Positions 50,781 through 59,658 of a stretch of 64,000 nt of DNA are shown one piece after another (within the stretch, counting starts at the first letter, position 1; the number at the start of each line of letters is the position of its first letter). This stretch comes from an uncultured Rhodospirillales bacterium (GTDB lineage: Bacteria > Pseudomonadota > Alphaproteobacteria > Acetobacterales > Acetobacteraceae), in the NCBI GenBank assembly GCA_903844135.1, contig CAIMSN010000071.1, forward strand, positions 46,857 through 110,856, written 5' to 3'. The notes beneath the pieces are model-generated. The model was not told where the DNA came from. It saw nothing but the letters and a program-made list of their open reading frames with translations, and ran no database searches. A program made the position numbers and the translations under genes.

Positions 50781-50961
50781 GACCGAGACCCTGCCAGTAG
50801 CCGAGCAGCATCCTGCATTCCCCGATGGTGATCACAGCGAGCAACAGCGCGATCGCCGCCGCGACCAGACGATCGCGCGCCGACCAGACCCAGTCCGGCT
50901 CTCGATCCGGGCGCGGCGCGCGGTAACGATCCGGCGGCGGATCGAGGCCGTCGAACGGCAT
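50770..50961 (-). CDS. Small single-pass membrane protein (63 aa)
   Basis: The protein reads MPFDGLDPPPDRYRAPRP, then VWSARDRLVAAAIALLLAVI and ends GYWQGLGHES. An Arg/Pro-rich soluble N-terminus is followed by one membrane helix (RLVAAAIALLLAVITIG). The ATG directly follows the stop of the upstream lipoprotein gene (TGA-ATG). Its layout is like that of the 52-residue protein downstream (polar Pro/Arg head plus ALLL-type helix), suggesting related or duplicated envelope proteins. Function unknown. Confidence 0.6.
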   Translation of the reverse strand: MPFDGLDPPPDRYRAPRPDREPDWVWSARDRLVAAAIALLLAVITIGECRMLLGYWQGLGHES

Positions 50962-51276
50962 TCAGGAGCCGGCCTTGCGCGGCGCATGGCCGTCGCCGCC
51001 GTCTGACTTGCCGACCTCCGGAGCGATCGCGCAGGAATGGCCGGGCTGGATCGGCAGGGTGCCGGTCTGGCCGGGGTTGACCGGATCCGGGAAGCTGAGG
51101 GTGGTGCCGGCACCGCTGGCGGCGGCCGAGATGGTCGACGCGCCCGACAACATCAGGCTGCCGTCGCAGGTCACGGACAGCGTGGCCGGGCCGGGCGAGG
51201 AATGGCCGCATCCGGCAAGCACGAACGCCAATCCGACCAGCACGCACGGCGTCGATCCCGTGATCTTGGTGCGCAT
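50962..51276 (-). CDS. Small lipoprotein of unknown function
   Basis: The 104-residue protein has a lipoprotein signal (TPCVLVGLAFVLAGC), then GHSSPGPATLSVTCDGSLML and FPDPVNPGQTGTLPIQPGHS. The second half has regular beta-type alternation and Gly/Pro. No domain could be assigned. It heads the run of small genes down to 50622. Confidence 0.65.
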   Translation of the reverse strand: MRTKITGSTPCVLVGLAFVLAGCGHSSPGPATLSVTCDGSLMLSGASTISAAASGAGTTLSFPDPVNPGQTGTLPIQPGHSCAIAPEVGKSDGGDGHAPRKAGS

Positions 51277-51389
51277 CGCTCGATCTCCCAGGCTGGCTCC
51301 GACGCAGGCCGCACGGCTGGCCTGCGGGTGGGGCAGAGCGCTAGCATCTGCCCGGCGCAGCGGCAATCCGGCGCTGCGCCAGGATCGGC

Positions 51390-52250
51390 TCACGCCAGCG
51401 CGACCGCTGCGGCCCTGGCGCATTGCGCCTGGTCGGGACGCCGCCCGGTATACAGCACGAACTGTTCCAGGCCCTGCAGCACCAGCACCGCGTCGCCGGT
51501 GATGACGTGTCGTCCGGCGGCGCGCGCCGCGCGGATCAACGGCGTCTCCACCGGGATCGCCACCACGTCGAACACCCAAGCGGCGGCGGCGATCGCCGGC
51601 GCCTCGAACGCCAGCGTCTCGCTGTCCGGGCCGCCGGCCATGCCGAGGGGCGTCACGTTGACCAGCAGGTCGGCGGCCGGCGCAGACCGGTCCTGCGCCA
51701 GGTCGGGAACCCAGTCGAAGCCGCACGAACCGGCCAGCGCCCGGCCGGCCGCCTCGTTGCGGGCCAGCACCGTGCCGTGCGCGAAGCCGGCGTCGCGGAA
51801 CGCGCTGGCGACCGCCTTGGCCATGCCGCCGCTGCCGCGCAGCACCAGACGCATGTCGGGGGTCAGGCCATGCCGTTCGATCAGCCGTGCGACGGCGATG
51901 TAATCGGTATTGTAGCCGCGCAGATGGCCCCGGTCGTTGACGATGGTGTTCACCGAGCCGATCGCCGCCGCCGACGCGTCCAGCGAGTCCAGCAGCGGAA
52001 TGCAGGCTTCCTTGAACGGCATCGAGATCGCGCAGCCGCGTATGCCGAGCGCCCTGATCCCGCCGATCGCCGCCGCGAGATCGGTGGTGCTGAAGGCCTT
52101 GTAGAGATAGTCCAGGCCGAGTTCGGCATAGAGGTGGTTCTGGAATCGCGTGCCGAAATTACCCGGCCGGGCAGAGAGCGACATGCACAGCACGGTGTCC
52201 CTGCTCACCGAAGCCAGCGTCCGCGCCTCGGTCATGGCATTTTTCTCCAT
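51390..52250 (-). CDS. Shikimate dehydrogenase-family protein
   Basis: The 286-residue protein has an N-terminal substrate domain with AISMPFKEACIPLLDSLD (the lysine is the conserved catalytic one), VNTIVNDRGHLRGYNTDYIAV and a C-terminal NADP domain (LRGSGGMAKAVASAF). LVNVTPLGMAGG and DAVLVLQGLEQFVLYTG follow. Compared with AroE the SMPFK motif replaces the VTIPxK type and the protein is closer to the YdiB/shikimate-5-dehydrogenase-like branch, so the true substrate may be quinate or another hydroxy acid. GAGGAG lies 6 bases before the ATG at 52250. Confidence 0.87.
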   Translation of the reverse strand: MEKNAMTEARTLASVSRDTVLCMSLSARPGNFGTRFQNHLYAELGLDYLYKAFSTTDLAAAIGGIRALGIRGCAISMPFKEACIPLLDSLDASAAAIGSVNTIVNDRGHLRGYNTDYIAVARLIERHGLTPDMRLVLRGSGGMAKAVASAFRDAGFAHGTVLARNEAAGRALAGSCGFDWVPDLAQDRSAPAADLLVNVTPLGMAGGPDSETLAFEAPAIAAAAWVFDVVAIPVETPLIRAARAAGRHVITGDAVLVLQGLEQFVLYTGRRPDQAQCARAAAVALA

Positions 52251-52283
52251 CGTCCGCTCCTCGTTGTGATCGCGGCGTGCCGT

Positions 52284-52808
52284 TCAACGACGCGGCGTCG
52301 GCCGCCAGCCGGGCGGCGCCATCTCGAACCCGGAGAAGCGGAACGCCGGCGCCACCACGCAGGTGACGAGGGTCCATCTGCCGAGCGACACCGCGGTCTG
52401 CCAATGACCGCGCGGCACCAGGAGCTGCAAGGACTGGCGCAGACCGAGATCGGGTCCGAGATGGCGCGCTTCGGCGTCGGTCCCGTCCGGCGACCGGGTC
52501 AGCACCAGAGGCGCGCCGGCCTGCCAGACCCAGAGCTCGTCGGCATCGACCCGATGCCAGTCGCTGAGCTCGTCGTCGGCGAGAAGGAACAGGATGGCCG
52601 TGCCGGCGCCCCGCGCGCGCCCTTCCCCCGCTTCGCCCCCGTCTTCGTCCCCGTCTTCATCCCCGTCTTCGTCCCCGTCTTCGTCCCCGCTTTCGTCGGG
52701 CGCGCCGCGCCAGGTCTCGCGATAGTGGCCACCCTCCGGGTGAGGCAGCAGCCCGAGCGCGTGGATCACCGCCGCGGCGGTCAGGCCCGGATCACGCAGG
52801 TCGATCAT
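52284..52808 (-). CDS. DUF985 cupin protein with acidic repeat insert
   Basis: The 174-residue cupin begins MIDLRDPGLTAAAVIHALGL and has LPHPEGGHYRETWRG, TAILFLLADDELSDWHRVDADELWVWQAGAPL and VAPAFRFSGFEM, the DUF985 order. An acidic stretch of GDED repeats (about residues 41-56) separates the first beta strand region from the rest, encoded by the 12-base tandem repeat described separately. Family members are small cupins of uncertain role. AGGGAG precedes the ATG. Confidence 0.87.
   Translation of the reverse strand: MIDLRDPGLTAAAVIHALGLLPHPEGGHYRETWRGAPDESGDEDGDEDGDEDGDEDGGEAGEGRARGAGTAILFLLADDELSDWHRVDADELWVWQAGAPLVLTRSPDGTDAEARHLGPDLGLRQSLQLLVPRGHWQTAVSLGRWTLVTCVVAPAFRFSGFEMAPPGWRPTPRR
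52641..52688. repeat. 12-base tandem repeat in the DUF985 gene
   Basis: The plus strand holds four copies of GTCTTCGTCCCC (one with A in place of G) from 52641 to 52688, followed by a degenerate fifth. The unit is in frame and encodes Gly-Asp-Glu-Asp on the minus strand. Unit number could vary without frameshift. Confidence 0.85.
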
Positions 52809-53074
52809 TCCGGACTCCCTGTCTCGCGCCGCGTGCCGCATCGTCGACGCGGCGCATGGGCTGCGGGTCATGCGGCCGTGTCCTGCCCGCGACCGGCGGG
52901 CGCGTCAATCGCCGCGGACCGAGGCGACGGCCCGGGTTCCCGGCATCCGGCACGTTACCCCTGGTCTCCGGAATGAACTTGTTATTATCCTGCACGTTCC
53001 GAACCACGCTGTTGGCGCTCCTGGTCCGGCATCTACCCCGACACCCCAAAGAGCGAGAGCAGCGGAATCGGACG

Positions 53075-54877
53075 ATGCACCAGGGCCTTCCATCCGCGCG
53101 CGGCAAGCCGTCGTTCCTGTCGAGCCTGTTCCGGCGCCACCCGTCGACCGTCGGCATGGAACGCCCGTACGGCACCGCCTTCGAGGACCGGATCGACGAC
53201 ATCGAGGCGGACGCACCCGACGGCGTGGCGATCCGGCTGCTGCTCGCCAGCGACTCGGCGGGCGTCTGCGCCGACATCACGCAGCGCGTCCAGGCGCTGT
53301 GGCCGCCGGCATCCATCGCCACGCGCCCCCTGTCGGCCCCGCTCGCCAAGGACGACCTGTCCGCAACCGCCCTCATCGTCGATTGCCGGCAGGATCACGA
53401 CGCCATCATGCGCATCCTGGGGGAGATCGCCCTCCTCGACGGTTCGAGCCGGCCGCACATCATCGTGCTGATCGAGAACGGCGACGGCGACCGGAAGGAG
53501 ACCGACAAGAACTGGGCGCTGGCGATCGGCGCCGACGACGTCCTGGCGTTTCCGTTCACCGACGCCGACCTGCGGCTGCTGTTCGGCAATGCGGGCAAGG
53601 TATCGGGCCTGAGCTTCGAGAACATGCGGCTGCGGCACAGTCTGGACGCGCTGGCGCAGGACGCCCACCGGCTCCGCACGCTGGCCTATACCGACCATCT
53701 GACCGGCCTTCCGAACCGGCTCTATCTCACGAGCTGGCTGGCCGAAGTCATGACCAAGGGCGATGCCGATCTGCGCTTCGCCGTCCACATGCTCGATCTC
53801 GACGGGTTCAAGCAGATCAACGACCGGTTCGGCCACCGCTCCGGCGACCAGATCCTGCGGCAGGTCAGCGAACGGGTCACCAGGATCAGCCGGAAGCTCG
53901 ATCTGGTGGTCCGGCTGGGCGGCGACGAGATCGCCATCGTCCAGGTCGGCATCGAGACGGCGGCGGACTGCCAGGCTTTCCTGTCCAGGCTGTCCGGCAT
54001 GTTCGAAAGCGCGTTCGAGATCGACCAGAGGACGATCAGGATCGGCGCCAGCATCGGCACGGCGATCTATCCCGTCGACGGCGAGACGCTGTCCGATCTG
54101 CTGCACCATGCCGACCTGGCGATGTACGACTTCAAGCCGGCCGGGGCGCGGCGCTCGCGCGGGCGGGGCACGCCGCCGCATACCGCGATGAACCAGCAGA
54201 GGGCCAGGGAGGCGACCTACGCGCTGGCGTTCGGTCTGCGCGACGGAACCCTGGCGGGCATCCTGTGCGACACCGTCCCGGTTCCGGAGACCGCACCGAC
54301 GGCGGCCGCCGACCCGTTCCGAAGCCTGCGGATCGCACTGCTGCAATGCGCCAACTGGAAGAGCGAGGGACCTGCCGCGTTCTTCAGCGCCGCGGTCGAC
54401 AGCCGTGCGCTGTCCGCGGACGACGCTCTGTCCAACCTTCGCGATCTGCTGATCGAGTCCAGAGCGGACGCGGAGCGATGCGAGATCCGCCTCCTGGCGG
54501 CCGACCTGGATGGCAATGCGGAGGTCTGGCATCAGGTGCGCGAGCTCGGGTTCCGGCTGGCGGTCGAGGTCGACACTGAAAGCTTCTCGCCGCAGCGTCT
54601 GCTCCGGGTGCCGCTGACGCGGCTGCATCTGGCCCGCGCGTTCGCCGAGCTGGATACCGGATCGGCGGAATTCAGGATCCTGCTCGACATGGCGGTGGTG
54701 TTCGCCCGAGCCGCCGGCGCCAGAACCCTGGCGCACGGCGTCAGCAGCGCCGCCCAGATGGAGGTGTTGCGCAAGGCCGGCATCGATGCGGTGGCGGGAC
54801 CGTTCGTCGGCGTCTCGGTCAAGGGAGACGCGTTGCTCGCGGTGCGACAACGGGTGATGCAGCACGCCGACCGGTGA
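53075..54877 (+). CDS. Diguanylate cyclase-like GGDEF protein with degenerate receiver and EAL-like tail
   Basis: The 600-residue protein has three parts. Residues 50-170 form a receiver-like fold with Asp103 (ALIVDC) but the conserved Lys-Pro of strand 5 is replaced by Phe-Pro (AFPFTD). Residues 200-360 are a GGDEF domain (YTDHLTGLPNRLYL, DLDGFKQINDRFGHRSGD, RLGGDEIAIV), with GGDEI in place of GGDEF. The C-terminal 200 residues resemble an EAL phosphodiesterase fold (RLHLARAFAELDTGSAEF, GARTLAHGVSSAAQMEVLRKAGID) but without EAL or its metal ligands. It probably makes or binds c-di-GMP in the cytoplasm. Confidence 0.9.
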   Translation: MHQGLPSARGKPSFLSSLFRRHPSTVGMERPYGTAFEDRIDDIEADAPDGVAIRLLLASDSAGVCADITQRVQALWPPASIATRPLSAPLAKDDLSATALIVDCRQDHDAIMRILGEIALLDGSSRPHIIVLIENGDGDRKETDKNWALAIGADDVLAFPFTDADLRLLFGNAGKVSGLSFENMRLRHSLDALAQDAHRLRTLAYTDHLTGLPNRLYLTSWLAEVMTKGDADLRFAVHMLDLDGFKQINDRFGHRSGDQILRQVSERVTRISRKLDLVVRLGGDEIAIVQVGIETAADCQAFLSRLSGMFESAFEIDQRTIRIGASIGTAIYPVDGETLSDLLHHADLAMYDFKPAGARRSRGRGTPPHTAMNQQRAREATYALAFGLRDGTLAGILCDTVPVPETAPTAAADPFRSLRIALLQCANWKSEGPAAFFSAAVDSRALSADDALSNLRDLLIESRADAERCEIRLLAADLDGNAEVWHQVRELGFRLAVEVDTESFSPQRLLRVPLTRLHLARAFAELDTGSAEFRILLDMAVVFARAAGARTLAHGVSSAAQMEVLRKAGIDAVAGPFVGVSVKGDALLAVRQRVMQHADR

Positions 54878-55106
54878 GGGTCGCACCGTTACGCCAAGCG
54901 CGGCCCAATTCATGATTTCCGTGGCAACTCTTCGTCGCTTAGTGTAGCATCTCGCGATGGCTGGCGGTGTTCACGCCGGCCGGATCCGCAGTCCGATACC
55001 GACGCTGGCGTTACCGGTCTCCGCTCCCCATCTCCAAGCCTCGACGGCCGCGCTTCGTGCGAGCGCGCCGTTGCCCGTGCCTGCTGTGCAGGCGGAAGGA
55101 TCTAGG

Positions 55107-55208
55107 ATGAAACTGAGCCTGGCCTTCCTGTTCGCCGTCCTGGTGGGCGTCGCCCTGGCGATGCTGAGCCACGACGTCCAGCATCTGGCGGCGATGCTGC
55201 CGATTTAG
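55107..55208 (+). CDS. Possible 33-residue membrane peptide
   Basis: MKLSLAFLFAVLVGVALAML followed by SHDVQHLAAMLPI is a single transmembrane helix with a short tail. It is preceded by AAGGAT. The surrounding 54.88-55.29 kb stretch has no other gene. Coding status is plausible but unproven. Confidence 0.4.
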   Translation: MKLSLAFLFAVLVGVALAMLSHDVQHLAAMLPI

Positions 55209-55288
55209 GACCGCTCAGGAGCAGGCGTTCAGGGCTGGTGTCACCGGCGACATCGCTGCCGGGAGATCCTCGATACCAGCGATCAGCG

Positions 55289-55365
<77 letters not shown>

Positions 55366-55419
55366 CGCGCAGGCTGCATAGCCCGAACCTTCCGCGAATG
55401 CCAGAGGCCGTCGCCGCCG

Positions 55420-56505
55420 TCATTGTCCGGCGATCCCGTCCAGCGCGCCCGGCAGCCAGACCGGAACGTCTCCGGTCCAGCCCTGGCCCGCCACCCAGGA
55501 CGCGGCCGCCACATCGCCGCCGGAGGGCAGGGCGCGGCCCGGATCGACGATCCAGGACGCCACGTCGCCGATCACCGCCTCCCGATCCCTGTCGCGCATC
55601 AGCAGATGATAGCCGGCCGGATAGAAGCTGCGTCGGACCTGGCCGGGGAGCGCCGCCCAGGTCGCCGCGGTGGAGCCGGCCGGGACAAGCTGGTCGCGGC
55701 CGCCATAGGTCACCAGCATCGGACCATGCACCCTCGGCGCCGCCGCCTGCGCGCGGCTCATCAGGTCCACCAGGCCGGCCAGGGTCGCGGCCCTGGTCTC
55801 GTGCACGCTCAACGGATCGTAGGCCAGGCGATAGAGCGCCGCCCGGTTGTCGCTGGCCTGGATCTTGAGCGGCAAGGCGCGGCCTGTCAGGTGCCAGTCC
55901 GGCGCCACCCCGGCCACCGCCCAGAGGCCGACCGTCATCGCCGGGTTCATCTGCGCCCGGCTCCAGACCGCCGGCGCCAGCAGGATGGTGCCCGCCACCG
56001 CCGGCGCATCCGGCCGCGCCGCCAGGCACAGCAGCACCGCGCCGCCCATGCTCTCGCCCATCAGATAGAGCGGGACGCCGGGCTCGCGGGACGCCACCAG
56101 GCGGGCCAGTTCGGCGGCGTCGGACACCATGCGATCGACGCCCGCCCAGCGCCCGCGCATCGGCGCGCCGCCGAAGCCGCGCTGGTCCGGCGCATAGACG
56201 GTGATCCCCCTGGAGGCGAGAACCGGCGCGGGCAGTTCCCAGGCGTCGCGGCTGTCGTTGAAGCCGTGCAGCGCCAGAATCACGGCGCGCTGCTTGCCCT
56301 CCGCGCGCCAGAGCCTGGCCGGCAGCCGCGCGCCGTCCGACAGAGTGAACCACAGATCGGGTGGCACCAGCCGGCGATCGGCCAGATGCGTCTTCGGCGC
56401 CGCCGGCGGCAGCGTGTGCGACATCGGCACGACCGCGCAGCCGCCGAGCAGCGCACCCACCAGAAGCGGCGCCATGACGGCGCGGAGGAAACGACGGCGT
56501 GGCAT
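55420..56505 (-). CDS. Lysophospholipase-like lipoprotein (alpha/beta hydrolase)
   Basis: The 361-residue protein has a lipoprotein signal (VMAPLLVGALLGGC, Cys23), then LALHGFNDSRDAWELPAP (oxyanion), APDQRGFGGAPMRG and nucleophile elbow LMGESMGGAVLL. The acid is in TYGGRDQLVP and the His in PAGYHLLMRD. This is the monoacylglycerol lipase/lysophospholipase (PldB) type, anchored at the envelope. It is a lone gene between the tRNA and the zinc-finger protein. Confidence 0.9.
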   Translation of the reverse strand: MPRRRFLRAVMAPLLVGALLGGCAVVPMSHTLPPAAPKTHLADRRLVPPDLWFTLSDGARLPARLWRAEGKQRAVILALHGFNDSRDAWELPAPVLASRGITVYAPDQRGFGGAPMRGRWAGVDRMVSDAAELARLVASREPGVPLYLMGESMGGAVLLCLAARPDAPAVAGTILLAPAVWSRAQMNPAMTVGLWAVAGVAPDWHLTGRALPLKIQASDNRAALYRLAYDPLSVHETRAATLAGLVDLMSRAQAAAPRVHGPMLVTYGGRDQLVPAGSTAATWAALPGQVRRSFYPAGYHLLMRDRDREAVIGDVASWIVDPGRALPSGGDVAAASWVAGQGWTGDVPVWLPGALDGIAGQ

Positions 56506-56599
56506 GCGGCGGGCGCGGCTCCGGCGGCAGAGGTTTCAAAACGCGGCCGGCTTGCGTATCATCAGTCTCGTAGTCAGACCACCTTCGAGGCTTCTCAGC

Positions 56600-56821
56600 A
56601 TGCCGTTCGGCGCAGCCACCCCGACCCCGGCGCTCGGCCCGGACGCCATCGAGACCCTGACCGTCACCAGCCGCGTGCTGGCCTGCGACGGCGGCGCCGG
56701 CGCGCTCGGCCATCCGCGCGTCTGGCTGCGGATCGTCGAGCGGCAGACCTATTGCCCCTATTGCTCGCGCGTCTACGTGCTCGCGCCCGGCGCCGGCGAA
56801 GGCGACGACACCGGCCATTGA
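56600..56821 (+). CDS. CHCC zinc-finger protein
   Basis: The 73-residue protein contains RVLACDGGAGALGHPRVWLRI, then TYCPYCSRVYVL: the Cys-His-Cys-Cys ligand set of the zf-CHCC family, related to the complex I accessory subunit NDUFS6. These small proteins in Alphaproteobacteria probably bind zinc and assist respiratory complex assembly. Its TGA overlaps the likely TTG start of polA (TTGA). Confidence 0.92.
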   Translation: MPFGAATPTPALGPDAIETLTVTSRVLACDGGAGALGHPRVWLRIVERQTYCPYCSRVYVLAPGAGEGDDTGH

Positions 56822-59658
56822 CCCAGGGTCAGGACGGACTCGTCCCCGCTGCCGAAACCGGGCCGGACGCCGGGAGCGCCGCCCCTCTCGCCGACACCCA
56901 CCTGGTGCTGATCGACGGCTCGGGCTTCATCTTCCGCGCCTTCCACGCCCTGCCGCCGATGACGCGCCAGGACGGAACCCCGGTGAACGCGGTGTTCGGC
57001 TTCACCAACATCCTCGCCCGCTTCCTGCGCGAGCATGTCGGCACCCATCTGGCGGTCATCTTCGATGCCGGAAGGCTGACCTTCCGCAACGAGCTCTATG
57101 CAAAGTACAAGGCGCATCGTCCCGACCCGCCCGAGGAGCTGATCCCGCAATTCGCCCTGGTGCGCGAGGCCACCGCGGCGTTCGGCATCCCGGCGATCGA
57201 GCTGCCGGGCTTCGAGGCGGACGACCTGATCGCCACCTATGCCTGTCACGTCGCCGCCGGCGGCGGCCGCTGCACCGTGGTCAGCTCCGACAAGGACCTG
57301 ATGCAACTGATCCGGCCCGGCATCGACATGCTCGATCCGATCAAGCAGAAGCCGATCGGGGCCGACGCGGTGCGCGAGCGTTTCGGCGTCGGCCCCGACA
57401 AGGTGATCGAGGTGCAGGCGCTGATGGGCGACAGTGTCGACAACGTGCCGGGCGTGCCCGGCATCGGTCCGAAGATCGCCGGCGCGCTGGTCAACGAGTA
57501 TGGCGATCTCGACGGCATCTATCGCGCGCTGAAGGCGGGCGAGATGAAGCCGTCCAAGCGTCGCGACGCGCTGGAGGCGCACGAGGAGGCTGCCCGCCTC
57601 TCTCGTCGGCTGGTGATCCTGCGCACCGACGTGCCGATGCCGCTGCCGGTGGAGCGGCTGGGCTTCACCACGCCGGACAGCGCGCGTCTCGGCGCATGGC
57701 TCGGCACCATGGGGTTCAGGTCGATCGCGCAACGCCTGTCGATCGAGGCGGTGGAACCGGCACCGGTCCCGGCACCGCACGTGCAGGCCGATCAGGGCCC
57801 GCCCGACTCCGGACTGGTTCCGGAACACGCGGCGCCGTTCTCGGATTATGTCTGCGTCACCGACCCCGAAACCCTCGCGGTCTGGGTCGCGGAGGCCAGC
57901 GAAGCCGGGCTGTGCGCGGTCGATACCGAGACCGACGGGCTCGATCCCCTCCGCGCCAATCTGGTCGGCATCTCGCTGGCGGTGAAGCCGGGGCGCGCCT
58001 GCTACATTCCCCTGCGTCACGAGGGCGATCTCGAGCATCCCACCGGCCCGCAGATGGAGGCCGCCGCCGCGCTCGACATGCTGGCGCCGCTGCTGTGCGA
58101 CCCGTCCGTGCTCAAAGTGTTCCAGAACGCCAAGTTCGACCTCGCCATCCTCGAACGTGCGCATCCCGGCCTCGTCATCGCTCCGCTCGACGACACCATG
58201 CTGATCTCGTACGCGCAGTCGGCGGGCCTGCACGGACACGGCATGGACGAGCTCGCCGCGCGGCATCTCGGCCATACGCCGATCACCTACGATCAGGTCA
58301 CCGGCACCGGCCGCAACCGCATCCCGTTCGCCCGGGTGCCGGTCGGCAAGGCCACCGACTATGCGGCGGAGGATGCCGACGTCACGCTGCGCCTCTGGCA
58401 CATCCTGCAGCCGCGGCTCCGCGCCAACCGGTCGCTGGCCCTCTACGAACAGCTCGAGCGGCCGCTGGTGCGGGTGCTTTACGAGATGGAAGCGGCTGGC
58501 ATCGCCGTCGACGAGACCGAACTGCGCCGCATGTCGGCCGACTTCGCAGCCCGCATGGCGGTGATGGAAACAGAGATCCACGCCATCGCCGGCCGGCCGT
58601 TCAATCTCGGCTCGCCGAAGCAGCTTGGCGAGATCCTGTTCGACGAGATGAAGCTCTCAGGCGGCAAGCGCATGAAGACCGGCGCCTGGAGCACCGATTC
58701 GGCGATGCTGCAATCGCTCGCAGAGCAGGGCAGCGAACTCCCGGCACGGATCCTCGACTGGCGGCAGCTTGCCAAACTCAAATCGACCTATGCCGACGCG
58801 CTGGTCGAACAGATCGATCCGCGCACCAGGCGGGTGCACACCTCGTTCCAGATGGCGATCACCTCGACCGGCCGCCTCTCCTCCAACGAGCCCAATCTGC
58901 AGAACATCCCGATCCGCACCGAGGAAGGCGGCCGCATCCGCCGCGCCTTCGTGGCCGCGCCCGGCCATGTGCTGGTGTCCGCCGACTATTCGCAGATCGA
59001 GCTGCGGCTGCTGGCCCATGTCGCCGACATCCCCGCCCTGCGCGAGGCCTTCGCCCAGGGGCAGGACATCCATGCCCGCACCGCGTCGGAAGTGTTCGGC
59101 GTGCCGATGGAGGGCATGGACAGCCTGACCCGGCGTCGCGCCAAGGCGATCAATTTCGGCATCATCTACGGCATTTCCGCCTTCGGCCTGGCCCGCCAGC
59201 TCGGCATTCCGCCAGGAGAGGCGCGCGCCTACATCGACGCCTATTTCGCCCGCTATCCCGGCATACGCGACTATATGGACTCGACCCGCGACGAGGCCCG
59301 CGCCAACGGCTACGTCCTGACCCCGTTCGGCCGCCGCTGCTGGATCTCCGGCATCGCCGACAAGAACGCCGCGCGCCGCGGCTACGCCGAGCGCCAGGCC
59401 AGCAACGCGCCGTTGCAGGGCGGCGCCGCCGACATCATCAAGCGTGCCATGGTCCGGCTGCCGGCCGCCCTGCGCAGGGCCGGACTGCGTGCGCGCATGC
59501 TGCTCCAGGTGCACGACGAGCTTCTGTTCGAGGCGCCGCGCGACGAGGCGGAGACTCTCGCGTCGCTGGCCCGCGCGGTGATGCAGGATGCCGCCACCCT
59601 GTCGGTGCCGCTGGTGGTCGAGACCGGCACCGGATCGAATTGGGCGGAAGCGCATTGA
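56818..59658 (+). CDS. polA: DNA polymerase I
   Basis: The 946-residue protein is complete. The 5'-3' nuclease domain (residues 25-300) has IDGSGFIFRAFHALPPM, EADDLIATYA, SSDKDLMQL and GDSVDNVPGVPGIGPK. The 3'-5' exonuclease (365-540) has DTETDGLDP, the Asp/Glu pair, and YAAEDADVTLRLW. The polymerase domain has SADYSQIELRLLAHVA, RRRAKAINFGIIYGISAFGL and QVHDELLFE. TTG at 56818 overlaps the previous stop by four bases and precedes the family N-terminus; no ATG is available near it. Confidence 0.97.
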   Translation: MTQGQDGLVPAAETGPDAGSAAPLADTHLVLIDGSGFIFRAFHALPPMTRQDGTPVNAVFGFTNILARFLREHVGTHLAVIFDAGRLTFRNELYAKYKAHRPDPPEELIPQFALVREATAAFGIPAIELPGFEADDLIATYACHVAAGGGRCTVVSSDKDLMQLIRPGIDMLDPIKQKPIGADAVRERFGVGPDKVIEVQALMGDSVDNVPGVPGIGPKIAGALVNEYGDLDGIYRALKAGEMKPSKRRDALEAHEEAARLSRRLVILRTDVPMPLPVERLGFTTPDSARLGAWLGTMGFRSIAQRLSIEAVEPAPVPAPHVQADQGPPDSGLVPEHAAPFSDYVCVTDPETLAVWVAEASEAGLCAVDTETDGLDPLRANLVGISLAVKPGRACYIPLRHEGDLEHPTGPQMEAAAALDMLAPLLCDPSVLKVFQNAKFDLAILERAHPGLVIAPLDDTMLISYAQSAGLHGHGMDELAARHLGHTPITYDQVTGTGRNRIPFARVPVGKATDYAAEDADVTLRLWHILQPRLRANRSLALYEQLERPLVRVLYEMEAAGIAVDETELRRMSADFAARMAVMETEIHAIAGRPFNLGSPKQLGEILFDEMKLSGGKRMKTGAWSTDSAMLQSLAEQGSELPARILDWRQLAKLKSTYADALVEQIDPRTRRVHTSFQMAITSTGRLSSNEPNLQNIPIRTEEGGRIRRAFVAAPGHVLVSADYSQIELRLLAHVADIPALREAFAQGQDIHARTASEVFGVPMEGMDSLTRRRAKAINFGIIYGISAFGLARQLGIPPGEARAYIDAYFARYPGIRDYMDSTRDEARANGYVLTPFGRRCWISGIADKNAARRGYAERQASNAPLQGGAADIIKRAMVRLPAALRRAGLRARMLLQVHDELLFEAPRDEAETLASLARAVMQDAATLSVPLVVETGTGSNWAEAH

